Source: Marchantia polymorpha subsp. ruderalis (taxonomy: Eukaryota; Streptophyta; Marchantiopsida; Marchantiales; Marchantiaceae). Taken from it: a DNA stretch of 64,000 bases. Shown piece by piece: positions 53,749 through 64,000 of the stretch (its first letter is position 1; every line of letters begins with the position of its first letter). The position numbers were made by a program, and so were the translations under genes. The notes under the pieces are model-generated. The model saw only the letters and a list, made by a program, of their open reading frames with translations, made no database searches and was not told the origin of the DNA. The DNA lies in assembly GCA_037833965.1 (NCBI GenBank), contig AP031355.1, positions 2,443,501-2,507,500 on the forward strand, in the 5' to 3' direction.

Positions 53749-56700
53749 TGTGGTACCCCACTTTTGGTAATTTTGAGGAAATTAAAACATTTTTGGAAAA
53801 CTGTACCACGGCAGCAATGTAAATAGCCTTCGGTGCATCAAAACAGAGTGAATTCGGAAGATCGCAGAGATTCTCGAGGGACCTCGTAGAATCTAGGAGT
53901 TGGGTGCAGCGGTAAGGAAGGGCACCACCCTCCCTGCGAGCTCTGCAGTTACGATCCCTACGGCGCAAGGCGCAAAATCCGCCTTCGGCGCTGCGTCCGC
54001 GGCGGTAGGGAAATCCTTTATATTTAGATCAACCCCCAAACGTCTTGACTTAGTTAGGGTCTCGTTGGAAAGAGCTCGACGCGCTGATTTCAACGAGCCC
54101 AAGAACGCCAACAACGGATGAGGACTCCGGGAGTTATGAAGGTTGTAAGATACTCAGCTCTTCGCCTGTGCACAAGCGGAGAAATTTTGTCCTATGCGCG
54201 GACGAAGGAAGTTCGCCTGCGCACAGGCGAAATAGGGTTTTGATGTAGGCGCGAAGTTCACCTACGCACAGGCGTGCGCCTGTGCACAGGCGCTTCGGCG
54301 TCGGCGGGAAATCCGCCTTGGGCCCTAGAAATGCGCCTTGTGAGGTAGAAATTGTACGGCGCCTTCTGCGCCAGCGCAACGCCGCGGACGAGCAAGGAGC
54401 CGCCAGAATAGTAAAATCCGTACGGACCGTACGGACTGTACGGACGGGACGGATGGATGCGCCCTTGGACGGACGGAGTTGCGGAGGCGGAGCGCGCCGA
54501 CGGAGAAACAAGGAACGGACAGTCTGGACGGAGGCTATTGACCGCGGTCAACGCCTTCCGCGCCAGCGCATCGACGCGGACGGACTTCGCCTGCGCACAG
54601 GCGAGCGCCTATGCACAGGCGGGTGAAGTTCCGCCTGCGCGCAGGCGGGAGTTGAACTTTTGTCCGACATGCGGACACACGCGCCGAGGCAGAGGAGGAT
54701 TGGCTGAGGAGCGGTACGAACAAGTGTACCGCGCAAGGCGGAAAATCCGCCTTCGGCGCTGCGCACCCGTGTCCGCGGCGTAGTACGCTCGCGGAGTTCA
54801 AATTCGCCAATTCGAGCGTGAGAGTTTAATCGGCGACGGCGGAGCGTGAAGCCGCGCGTGAGAGCGGAGACCGTTTTAGCGTAGAGCCGGCGCGGCCATC
54901 AATTGAGTCGTCCTTCACGAGCAAGAGCCGACCATGACCTTCGACCGGGAGACGGAGAGCGCCCCATTCTTAAATTCGTGATTCCATTCTCTAGTGCGAG
55001 CTGCGCGCGTCCACCTGCTGGCTGCTAAGCATTCTCGACATCGCCGCGTAGAGGATTTCTTGGTAATTGAGGGAGAAGTGAGTGCGCGTGATTTGGAATT
55101 AAGGGAGGTTAGAGTTTGCCGAGGCAGAAAGGGGCTCGAGCGGAGCGGCAGAAGAATTAGCGAGCAGGCGAACTCCAAGAACGCAATGACGAGACTGGGC
55201 CGATTGCGGATGCTGCCGCTCCGACTACCACAGAACGGGCTGCGCGCTTTTGGGGAGCGCCTGATAGCAAGAAAGCTCGATTTCTTGCTATGGGGATGGA
55301 ACTACATCTATGTGGATATGGTGCGCGAGTGGCTAGAGCCACAGGGACCACCTACGTGCGGATTGCGGCCGAATGTTGATCGATGGACAGTCCATGATTG
55401 GGCGCAGGCATAGGGGAGATGTGCCGGCATCCCAGAGCACCTCCTCTTCGATAGTGAGAGCGTCAAGGTGACCAAGCAGGAAGAGGCGCAATTTGTGGAG
55501 TTGTTCAAGAAGGGGAAGTCTACTAAGAATGGGTACAAGACCCGCCATTACAAGGATCGATTCCGCCGAACTTTGGCTACGGCGCTGCTGCATTTACTGC
55601 AGCCACACCGCGCCTGCTACATCACATTGTGGTAGGTCTTTTTGGTGGAGTGCATCATCGAGGGAACTCCAATTCACTGGGCGAGCATCCTGCACAGGGT
55701 GATGCGACAGCACGCTTTTGAGGAGAAGGGGGGAACTCTAAATCATCTCTCTCCTTTCCTCATCAATTTTTATCGACAGCGAAATTGTTTGACCGCGGCG
55801 GAGCTTGCTCGTTTTCCGCCGTTGTCCGTCGACCATCCCGGGAGGTATGTGCGGGAGAATGAGGTCGACATTGATGCAGAGGAGTCGCCGACGTCTACTC
55901 CGTCAAGGCGGAGGGACGAAGGGAGAAATACTCCTGCAGCAAGAATGCCGCGGAAGCGGCAATGGAGAGAAGGGTCCGAAGAGGAGCAGCATCAAGAACC
56001 CACTGCTCCCATTCGACCGCGGTCGTTGTACGAATCGTACAGCCGGCCGAAGCAGAAGGCGTGCAGGCTTGTGTTACCAGCCAGCAGCGCGGACACGGCG
56101 ACGATTGCGACAGAGAAAGGAAGTGCGTCGCCAGAGAAGAACGAGGGAGCGCGGACGTCTGCAGGAGCAACGGACCCCGCTGCACCTTCGACGGACGAGA
56201 GGCCGTCTACGGGCCAAGGGCCTCCGGAGTTACCACGTGCGTTGCGGACAGGTGTTCCGCCTGCGCACAGGCGAGCCTCGACGGACGGGCGAGCCTCGAC
56301 GGATCGGCGACCACAAGCGGACGTGGACCTACGCCTACGCGTGGGAAGAAGCAGTCCGCCTGTTCACAGGTCACCTCCACACGTGCCGCCTGTGCACAGG
56401 CAGGAATCACCCCCGTTCCAACGTAGGAAGGGGAAGGAGCCGGCGGAAGATCCGCCTACGGGACATAGGCCTTCGGGGCCAGACCCTCCGGCGCACAACG
56501 CGCCGCGATTTGCGCCTTCGGCGCCAGGGCCTTCGGGCCGAGGAGATGCGAGCAGGGAGCGTGCGGAGGCTACACCATCGGCGGGTAGTCCGCCGGTAGA
56601 TGCGCCTTCGGCGGTAGGGCCTACGGGCCAAGGAACATCGGGCGAGCGGCCCCCGGCTATATCGCCTTTGGCGATAGACGCCTTCGGCGCTGCGCCTGCG

Positions 56701-57100
56701 GCGGACAAGGCGCCGGCATTTGCGCCTACGCACAGGCCTTGCACAGCCCCCGCGCAGGACCGATCGAGGGAGCAACACCTGACGGAGGAGCGGATTGACT
56801 ATCCGCGGGACGAAATTTCGGTGCGCGATGCGCAATCAAACCCTGCGCAGACACCCTCCGCTCGATCGCCTTCGGCGGCGGACGTCGGCGGCAGAGGGGA
56901 TACGGTAGAAGACCAACAAGCGGGCGACGGGGATGTAGCACGGCCACCTTTGCCCACCGCCTTAGACATTTTGGCGAAGAGCAGCGAGGCTGCAACGGTG
57001 CCTTCGCAGGCAGCACACGTCGACGACGTGCAGCCTCACTCGGGTCAGTCGCCAACGCAATCAATGGCGACTGAAATCCTCAACTCGGATGATGACGACG
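53749..57100 (+). mobile_element. Family G LTR inserted in gag, itself split by the next element
   Basis: It starts TGTGGTACCCCACTTTTGG at 53749, preceded by CACTG (candidate left target duplication). It runs through the palindrome-rich part and most of the LTR frame to 57100, where a minus-strand element begins. The remainder must lie beyond 64000. Confidence 0.85.
54934..57100 (+). pseudogene. LTR-encoded protein, split copy
   Basis: From MTFDRETESAP at the start to MATEILNSDDDDV at the point of insertion, it is collinear with residues 1 to about 730 of the young copies. It is a broken fossil with a few breaks before the insertion. It has few PVHR units. Confidence 0.8.
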
Positions 57101-58290
57101 TGTAATAACCCACTAAAGGCTAAAACTGCAATATAGTGGTAGAAAGGTCGAACCCACAGGGACAGAGGAACACACAGGGTACAAAGTGTCACGTTTTAAC
57201 AGACTATTGAGGAGTTTGAATTCTCAGGCAACTGTCACTCCCAGAAATACTGCAAGTGTCCACTCGGAGCGCACTCGGAGGTCGCACAGTGCAGCGTACA
57301 CACACACACACACACACACACCTGAAACTACAGAAACACAACTCAGAGATCCGTTAGGACCTCTACTTCAGGATTTCAGGGGGAAAGTCTCTCGCGAGCA
57401 CACTCGGCGAAGCTGCGGGTAGTGACTTCCAACTCCGGCTTTTACAACACTTCCACTAGCTTGCTGCTAGTGTAGGAAACCCGGTTTGGACTGCCTACTT
57501 CGGATCGAAGTCACTCATACGCGGTGAACAACACTCTCAACTCACAAAACGCGCAGAGAACACAGGTCCGCACTGAAGGACTCACTGTGAAACATTCCAG
57601 TAACACAACAACAGTCTATTGAAGAGTTTGAATTCTCAGGCACTTGTCATTCCCAGAAATACTACAGGGGTTACCCTCAAGGCACCTGCTGCAGCGTGGC
57701 CTGAATTTACAACCAAGGCTTACACGAAGTAGCAAAACTTCACTTTGGCATTCAGGGGAAAAATCCCAAAGGAGTACAATCAGAAAGAAACACTCGAAGG
57801 TGTAGGGGCGAAACTGTTCAAGTATCTAACTAGTCACTGGCTCTGAGCATCGGCAGTCACCCGCAGGTGCAGATCCGAACTACTCAAGTCTCTAACCAAT
57901 GTACTAGCTCTGAACATTCGACCGAAGGCCTTCAGTTACAAAATGCGGAACGCTAAGTTGTAACTCCTCGTGCGTGGTGACAGAACTCAAGGACACAAAC
58001 ACGCAAAGGAAATGGGTTCCTGATCTGCACTTCTGATGGGAAAGAACCCCAGGCAAAACGCCTGGAACTATTTTATACCTTCTAAGTCCTACCTAGCACT
58101 ACGCTACACGCCTGCACGGAACCACGCTACACTACACTCCGCGGAACCTGTACTACGTCTCCTGCGCGGCGGAATGCCGCGCACTAACTCCCTACCCTGC
58201 CAATCTTCCGCTCGACTGCGCAGTCCCAAACGCTGCAACGCCGCGGACACCTCCACTTCGAGGGCGGACATGGTATCCTGCGCCTTGGGA
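57101..58290 (-). repeat. Partial 3' LTR of the minus-strand element
   Basis: It contains the C-terminal end of the LTR frame, the TATA box and hairpin (GGCAAAACGCC core at about 58052-58062), a (GT)n run at about 57298-57321 (as CA on the plus strand) and the LTR end. Confidence 0.85.
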
Positions 58291-60548
58291 TTGTATGGAG
58301 TAGTCTTCCGGTGCTTGATGTGGAAATACCGTGTCAGATCTTCGATGATCTGATTCAGAAAATGCGTGCCCCGGTCGCTGACTAGCTCTAAGGGACATCC
58401 GTAGCGTGTGATAATCGACTCAAACAAGAAGGCTGCCACTGTGGCAGCATCATCCCTTCTGGTGGCCCTGGCCTCCACCATTTTGGTGGCGTAGTCCGTT
58501 GCTACCAGAATGTAGCGCCTTCGTGTGCTTCTAGTCACTGGTTGTATCGGCCCTACAAAGTCAATGCCCCACTTTTCGAAAGGTGCTAGAGGCATGATGG
58601 GAGTCAGGGGCCAGCGTGTTGTAGGCGTCGGTCTCCCCGTCCTCTGGCAACTGTCGCACTTGCGGATGTAATCGAGAACATCCTTAAACATGGTCGGCCA
58701 CCAATACCCCGCATTTAGAATCTTTGTGACCGTGTTCCTGGTGGCATAGTGTCCACCCGCCTCCTCTGTATGCATCGCACTCACTATTCTTGGTACCTCT
58801 GATTCCTCCAGGCATCTGCATAAGCGCTCATCTGCCATCTTCTTGAACAAAACCCCCTGCTGGAGTTGGTACGGGCCTGCCTTATGAATAAAGACAGTTC
58901 GCTGTTCCAAATCCATGCCTACGGGACACTGGAGGGTTAGCAGATATCGATACAGGTCGGCATAGCGGGACTCATGCCCTGCAGACAACTGAAATAACTC
59001 TTCATCTAGAAAATCGTCCACCAATTCCTCCTCTGTCGGCTGGGTCCATAATCGGGACAAGTAATCCGCATTTTCGTGGTGCACCCCTTTCCTGGTCTGG
59101 ACTGTGTAGGTGAACTCTTGTAGTAACAACACCCACCTGGCGATCCGACCGGATAGGTCGGCTTTCTTGACTAGGTGTTGCAATGCGTAGTGGTCCACAT
59201 GGAACACAAACTCGTAGCAGATTAGGTAGTGACGGAACTTTTTACAGGAGTACACCATCCCCAACGCTTCTCTCTCCGTCGTGGTGTACTTCCGCTCTGC
59301 TAGAGACAACTGTCGGCTCGCGAAGTAGATCGGGTAGTCCTTTTTGTTGTCATCCTTTTGACTCAGTACTACACCGATGGCGAATGCAGATGTGTCAACG
59401 TAAACATGGAATGGTCGATTCCAGTCTGGACTCCTTAGCACGGGAGCAGTCGTGAGTTTTGCTTTAAGAGCCTCAAATGCTGACTGCTGGTTCGCACCCC
59501 AGGCATAAGGCTCGTCCTTCTTCAACAACTTGGTCAGGTCCGCCGCCAGTATTGCATACAGGTGTATGAATCTTCGGTAGTAGCCCACATGACCCAGGAA
59601 TGCTCGCAGCTCTCTTAAATTCGTGGGTGGCTCAAGCTCGAGTATAACCTTGACCTTCTCGATGTCCACCGCAATGCCGTCTGCCGAGACCCGATGACCC
59701 AACAAGATCCCACTAGTCATAAAGAAAAAGCACTTCTCGGGATGCAGGGATAAACTGCTCTCTCTACATTTATCGAAGGTCTGCTTCAAGTGACTTAGGT
59801 GTTCAGACCGCTTCCCAAAGACACAGAAATCATCTATGAATATTTCCAGGAACTTCCTCAGTTGTTCCTGGAAGATATTGGTCATCATCCGTTGAAAGGT
59901 GGCAGGCGCGTTGCACAGACCGAAGGGCATCTTGTGGTATGCGTAAGTTCCCCAGTCGGTTGTGAACGTAGTTTTATCCTTGTCCTGTTCCCGGATAGAC
60001 ACCTGATTGTAACCTGAGAACCCGTCCAGGAAGCTATAGCATTCATGTCCTGCGACATGGTCTAGAATGGCATCCGTGAATGGCAACGGGTGATGATCCT
60101 TGCGTGTTGCTGCATTCAACTTCCGGAAATCCTGACACACTCGTATCTTACCCGTCAACTTCTTGGGTACGATAACAATCGGCGACACCCACTCACTGCT
60201 GAGCACTGGGTAAATAATACCAGCACTCAAGTACTTATCTATCTCCTCCTTAACTAGCAAGGAGTATTTTGGGTTGAGGCGATACTGGCGCTGTCGTATG
60301 GGTACTGAGTCGTCCAGTAAATCGATACGGTGTTCCCCATACCGTGCAGGTATCCCCTTCATGTCTTCGATCTTCCAGGTGAAGACGTCGACATAATGGC
60401 TAAGGAATGCCTGTACTTTCCTTAGCTCGTCTCCTCTCACTGTGCTTGATACCTTCAAGCACTTGTCGGGACTGAGTTGTACTTCGTGACAGTCACTAGG
60501 GTCGACAATGCCCTCGGTGTGACTCGTCTCACTCCTTCCCAGTCCCAC
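58291..60548 (-). pseudogene. pol: Pol of the minus-strand element (incomplete)
   Basis: It is almost identical to the pol at 34442: VCQDFRKLNAATRKDHHPLP, FIDDFCVFG, FHVYVDTSAFAIGVVLSQ, CDSCQRTGRP, WGIDFVGPI and LVSDRGTHFLNQ. RT and RNase H are complete. Integrase is incomplete, and LTR-derived sequence follows in the same reading direction. Confidence 0.9.
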
Positions 60549-60551
60549 CGT

Positions 60552-60560
60552 TAATTGCTA
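60552..60560 (-). promoter_or_regulatory. Candidate gag-pol read-through site, UAG CAA UUA (second copy)
   Basis: It has the same nine bases and the same phase relation between gag and pol as at 34430-34438. Confidence 0.65.
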
Positions 60561-63392
60561 TTCGTCTTCCGGCTGAATAGCTTCCGGCTCTTCTTCTTCT
60601 CCCACCGAACAGCAGGCAACGAATCCCACGAAATAATCGGATTCGGTACCACTGGAATCCGATCGCGCGGTCGACTCACTGTCCCCGCCCGATGTGTAAC
60701 CTGCACTTGTCGATGGGGTCTCTCCTTCGTGTCTGACCCTATTCCAGGGCACCGTAATGGTCTTGGTCGGTTCCGAAGGATGGGGAAACTTAAGGCGATG
60801 CCTTCGCCAATCACATCTGACTTGTGCGCCATATAGCCATGGTCGCCCGAGCAAAACGTCATAGCCCTGCTTCATCATCGGTTGAAGGATGATATACGTC
60901 AACCGAAAGTCCGCACCACCGATGATTGTTTTGACATTGCGCAGCATACCTGCAGGCATCCTCCGCGTCTGATCCGCTAATCTCAACACACGCTTCGAGG
61001 GTTCGTATTGACTGAACCCCAAGGCTCTCGCGGTATCCTCCGTCATTATGTTGACTCCTGAACCAGAGTCGATTGGTACCCTGCGTACACAACACCCTGC
61101 TATTTCCACATCGATCTCTGGTGGCCCTTGGTCTTCGCTCTCCACTTGATATACTTGAGAGGATGTGGATGCGCGCGGCTTCCGCGGACGCCGTAGCGAA
61201 AGCATCAACATTCTCCGATACGTCTTATTGTCCTCCAGGAGCTGCTTGAACGTGATGTTCACTTTCCGACTCCCGAGATCTTCGACCAAGTCATAGTGGG
61301 CGCGTTGGGTCGCCGGGGTCGGCGGCGACGCTCTGCGAGGTTCCACGGTGGCTGCCAACTTCGCCCCAAGGAAGGATGGCAAGTCTGGCCGCTGTGGGTC
61401 CTTTTGAGTGCGGATCGCTTCCTTCAACAGGTTGGTTACCTCGTTGCGGATATCCGGAGCATAGTCCCGTTTCAGCAAGCGTACTGGCTCATCCTCGACT
61501 GCTGTCTGGGGGCGCACTGCTGGTGCCTCTCGCGTAACCGAAGACTTCCGTGCAGGTCGCAAGTCGGACTTGCTGGATGTCTTCTCCTTCCCTTTTCCCG
61601 TCCGGTCGTCGGTTCTCCGTTCGTGCTTGCGAGTGTCACGCTCTTGCTCCTTCGATTTCTTGGAACTACGAGTTTCGACCCGTGCGCACATAACCTCTTC
61701 CGCCGGCCATTCTTCGTCTTCGTCATCCCCGTCTGAACCTACTTCGACCTGGTTAACTTGGACGTCCTCCTTGGCAGGAGGGTTCACAAATCGTACCGCT
61801 GGCCGAGGGACAGGTGGCTGATCACACTCTGGCGCAGTATGCCCGGTCTTCTTGCAATTACTACATGTCGGAACATAATCGTTTCGCCTTTTTGGATGGG
61901 GACACTGCGGTGAGAAGTGTCCAACTTCCCCGCAGTTATAACAAGCTCGCGGTGGCGGTGGGTCAAACGTCCCTGGAGGTGCTCTCCGCCTCACGGGTAC
62001 TGTAGTGGCCCGATCCACCGGATGATATCGTGGGACTTGCATTGCTGAAACTGCAGTAGGGGTGGGAACCGACTGGACGGCGTAGGCTGTCTCTTCGCTA
62101 GCCTCTCCATAGTACTGGGGGTGCTCTCCATAGTACGGTTGTGCCCACTCTACTGCGTTGACTGGATATGACGGACGGGTGGTAAGGCACTCGGTGTTTG
62201 CATGTCCCACCGCCCCGCACGTAGTACACCATAAGTTCGCTCGCACTCTCCCGGGTGATTTTCGGCGATCATGCCCGCCTACCACTTGAACCTTGAGATC
62301 GGCGAAGTCCTTCACAAGGGTCTCCATCTTCGAGGCTATGTCTCCCGGCGCTCTGTCCGTAGTCACTCGTCGGGTGCCCTTCTTCTTCGCTGCCCCATGC
62401 TTCTTCCTCTTCTTCTCCTCCTCCGACGATGAGGTTTCCTCTTCTTCGGATGAGGAACGGTTCTCGTCCGAAGACGATTCCTCCGATGACGGAGTTGTAC
62501 CTCTACGTCGTCTTCGCCCTCCCTTCGGTTTTCGCTCCTTTGACTCCCGTCTCTCTCTCCCTCTTCGGTTGAGAGTGGAAGTTTCGAAGGCTTCTGCCGA
62601 TGCAATCACATCCTCAATAGTGTCGCACTTGCTGCGTCGGCAAAAAGTCTCCATCTCCCGAGTTAAACCGGTCACGTACCAATCCACAGCTTGTTGTACC
62701 GAGAAAGGGGACCCTGGTCCTGTTTTCGGTATTCTGTCAAGGAGGTCCAGAAATCTCTCAGTGTAGTCACGCAGACTCTCCTTCTTCTCTCGCTGCAAAT
62801 TACGTAACTTTGTCAATACCCGACTGTCGTAGCCGAGCTCACGGAAGCGGCGAAGGAACTTCTCCTTCAGCTGGGCCCATGTTGTCAACCCAGTCGGATC
62901 GATGCTCTCGTGATTGTACCAACTCCTCGCTTTCTTCCGCAGAAGGCTTGGAAAGATCCTTAGTCGATCATCGTCTGCGATCTCGCGATTGGCGATAGAC
63001 ACCGATTCGAACAACTTGATGTATGAATCTGCATCGTCGTCATCCCCACTCCCTTTATACTTTGGGTAGGAATGTTTAGTAATCGGCTGAGGTAGCCGCA
63101 CATTGGCTTGTCCGTCCGCCATCGGTGTGTCTGTCGACGGTTCTCGGGCGGTCGTTTCTAAATCACGAGGCGGGTCCGTGCAAGGAATATCTAGTAGAAC
63201 TGTAAGCACCAAGTTTGGTTCCGAGTCGCCGGGGGTAGGTTCCCCAAGGATGTCGGCCGAACTAGGCTTAGGTACTCTTTTTGGTGTTTTCTTGTTTTGA
63301 CGCCGTGTCTCTTCCACGGCCTTCTCTGAATCTCGTCGGAACCTGCGGGCAGCCCTAGCACTTAGGTTGCTCCCGCTAGCTCCAGTCGACAT
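60558..63392 (-). CDS. gag: Gag-protease of the minus-strand element, 944 residues
   Basis: It is open throughout and close to the frame at 31601-34432. It has the capsid domain (TTWAQLKEKFLRRFRELG), three CCHC knuckles (CTTCGAVGHANTEC, CYNCGEVGHFSPQC, CSNCKKTGHTAPEC) and a protease with PIDSGSGVNIM. Amino-acid differences are scattered, with a small cluster near residues 75-90. The element belongs to the same young lineage. Confidence 0.95.
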   Translation of the reverse strand: MSTGASGSNLSARAARRFRRDSEKAVEETRRQNKKTPKRVPKPSSADILGEPTPGDSEPNLVLTVLLDIPCTDPPRDLETTAREPSTDTPMADGQANVRLPQPITKHSYPKYKGSGDDDDADSYIKLFESVSIANREIADDDRLRIFPSLLRKKARSWYNHESIDPTGLTTWAQLKEKFLRRFRELGYDSRVLTKLRNLQREKKESLRDYTERFLDLLDRIPKTGPGSPFSVQQAVDWYVTGLTREMETFCRRSKCDTIEDVIASAEAFETSTLNRRGRERRESKERKPKGGRRRRRGTTPSSEESSSDENRSSSEEEETSSSEEEKKRKKHGAAKKKGTRRVTTDRAPGDIASKMETLVKDFADLKVQVVGGHDRRKSPGRVRANLWCTTCGAVGHANTECLTTRPSYPVNAVEWAQPYYGEHPQYYGEASEETAYAVQSVPTPTAVSAMQVPRYHPVDRATTVPVRRRAPPGTFDPPPPRACYNCGEVGHFSPQCPHPKRRNDYVPTCSNCKKTGHTAPECDQPPVPRPAVRFVNPPAKEDVQVNQVEVGSDGDDEDEEWPAEEVMCARVETRSSKKSKEQERDTRKHERRTDDRTGKGKEKTSSKSDLRPARKSSVTREAPAVRPQTAVEDEPVRLLKRDYAPDIRNEVTNLLKEAIRTQKDPQRPDLPSFLGAKLAATVEPRRASPPTPATQRAHYDLVEDLGSRKVNITFKQLLEDNKTYRRMLMLSLRRPRKPRASTSSQVYQVESEDQGPPEIDVEIAGCCVRRVPIDSGSGVNIMTEDTARALGFSQYEPSKRVLRLADQTRRMPAGMLRNVKTIIGGADFRLTYIILQPMMKQGYDVLLGRPWLYGAQVRCDWRRHRLKFPHPSEPTKTITVPWNRVRHEGETPSTSAGYTSGGDSESTARSDSSGTESDYFVGFVACCSVGEEEEPEAIQPEDE

Positions 63393-63437
63393 TCACCGAG
63401 CATGGCTGCTCGTAAAAACCCCGGTGTTGACGCAACT

Positions 63438-63456
63438 GTCCCCGGCAGCGGCGCCA
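63438..63456 (-). other. Primer-binding site, tRNA-Asp type (minus-strand element)
   Basis: The reverse complement is TGGCGCCGCTGCCGGGGAC, 22 bp inside the 5' LTR end at 63479. Confidence 0.9.
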
Positions 63457-63478
63457 AAAAGAAGTTGTCGGCTTCTTA

Positions 63479-64000
63479 TGTAATAACCCACTAAAGGCTA
63501 AAACTGCAATATAGTGGTAGAAAGGTCGAACCCACAGGGACAGAGGAACACACAGGGTACAAAGTGTCACGTTTTAACAGACTATTGAGGAGTTTGAATT
63601 CTCAGGCAACTGTCACTCCCAGAAATACTGCAAGTGTCCACTCGGAGCGCACTCGGAGGTCGCACAGTGCAGCGTACACACACACACACACACACACCTG
63701 AAACTACAGAAACACAACCCAGAGATCCGTTAGGACCTCTACTTCAGGATTTCAGGGGGAAAGTCTCTCGCGAGCACACTCGGCGAAGCTGCGGGTAGTG
63801 ACTTCCAACTCCGGCTTTTACAACACTTCCACTAGCTTGCTGCTAGTGTAGGAAACCCGGTTTGGACTGCCTACTTCGGATCGAAGTCACTCATACGCGG
63901 TGAACAACACTCTCAACTCACAAAATGCGCAGAGAACACAGGTCCGCACTAAAGGACTCACTGAGAAACATTCCAGTAACACAACAACAGTCTATTGAAG
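63479..64000 (-). repeat. 5' LTR of the minus-strand element, cut by the window edge
   Basis: Read on the minus strand it ends TTATTACA at 63479. The visible 522 bp match the LTR end region, including the (GT)n run at about 63676-63697. Confidence 0.9.

Larger units (their letters stand above)
57101..64000 (-). mobile_element. Minus-strand family G element, incomplete at the window edge
   Basis: Read on the minus strand: 5' LTR (from beyond 64000 to 63479), primer-binding site, gag-protease, pol, and a partial 3' LTR ending TTATTACA at 57101. Only about 1.2 kb of the 3' LTR is present, directly after a partial pol, so the copy is broken although its gag and most of its pol are open. It is inserted in the frame of the LTR at 53749, the third level of nesting. 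Target duplications cannot be tested because the other end is outside the window. Confidence 0.9.

Overview
The window looks like nuclear DNA of a land plant. It holds an L-type (legume-type) lectin receptor protein, a remnant of a SUVH-type gene with an SRA domain, a remnant of a G3BP-like NTF2/RRM gene, and a dense pile of Ty3/gypsy LTR retrotransposons whose primer-binding site is the tRNA-Asp type common in plant elements. The species cannot be told from the sequence. A non-seed plant is plausible but not shown. No tRNA, rRNA, CRISPR array or bacterial-style operon was seen. About 50 of the 64 kb is retroelement, GC-rich and full of short palindromes. The host DNA between is AT-rich.

Layout. 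1-8986: a mosaic of broken LTR pieces of one giant-LTR gypsy family (here called family G), including a large inverted repeat. 9006-9521: two short repeats, A and B. 9522 to about 15960 (minus strand): a broken gypsy element of a different family, with the order protease, Dnmt3-like cytosine methyltransferase, reverse transcriptase, RNase H, integrase, PHD finger. 16529-17325: G3BP-like pseudogene. 18750-19526: SUVH-like SRA-domain pseudogene, cut by a solo family G LTR (19527-24887) with a 5-bp target duplication. 24893-26121: AT-rich DNA. 26122-42686: a whole-looking family G element of 16.6 kb with 5.4-kb LTRs, a 5-bp target duplication and nearly identical LTRs. 43272-44348 (minus): lectin-domain membrane protein without a kinase. 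44971-47302: AT-rich DNA. 47303-64000: at least four family G copies nested in each other, ending in a minus-strand element that runs out of the window.

The central observation on family G is that each LTR carries a reading frame of about 1,050 codons upstream of the LTR TATA box, that is in U3. The encoded protein has a conserved N-terminal part, a long proline-rich middle, an acidic stretch and a C-terminal coiled coil. The internal region has a gag-protease frame and a pol frame in the same phase, separated by UAG followed by CAA UUA, a context known from tobamovirus read-through, and this is kept in two copies. The second notable system is the methyltransferase-bearing element. It pairs a DNA-methylation writer with a histone-reader type PHD finger on one retrotransposon. 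All LTR elements are treated as fossils. The methyltransferase element and most family G copies are broken, and one family G copy looks whole and young.
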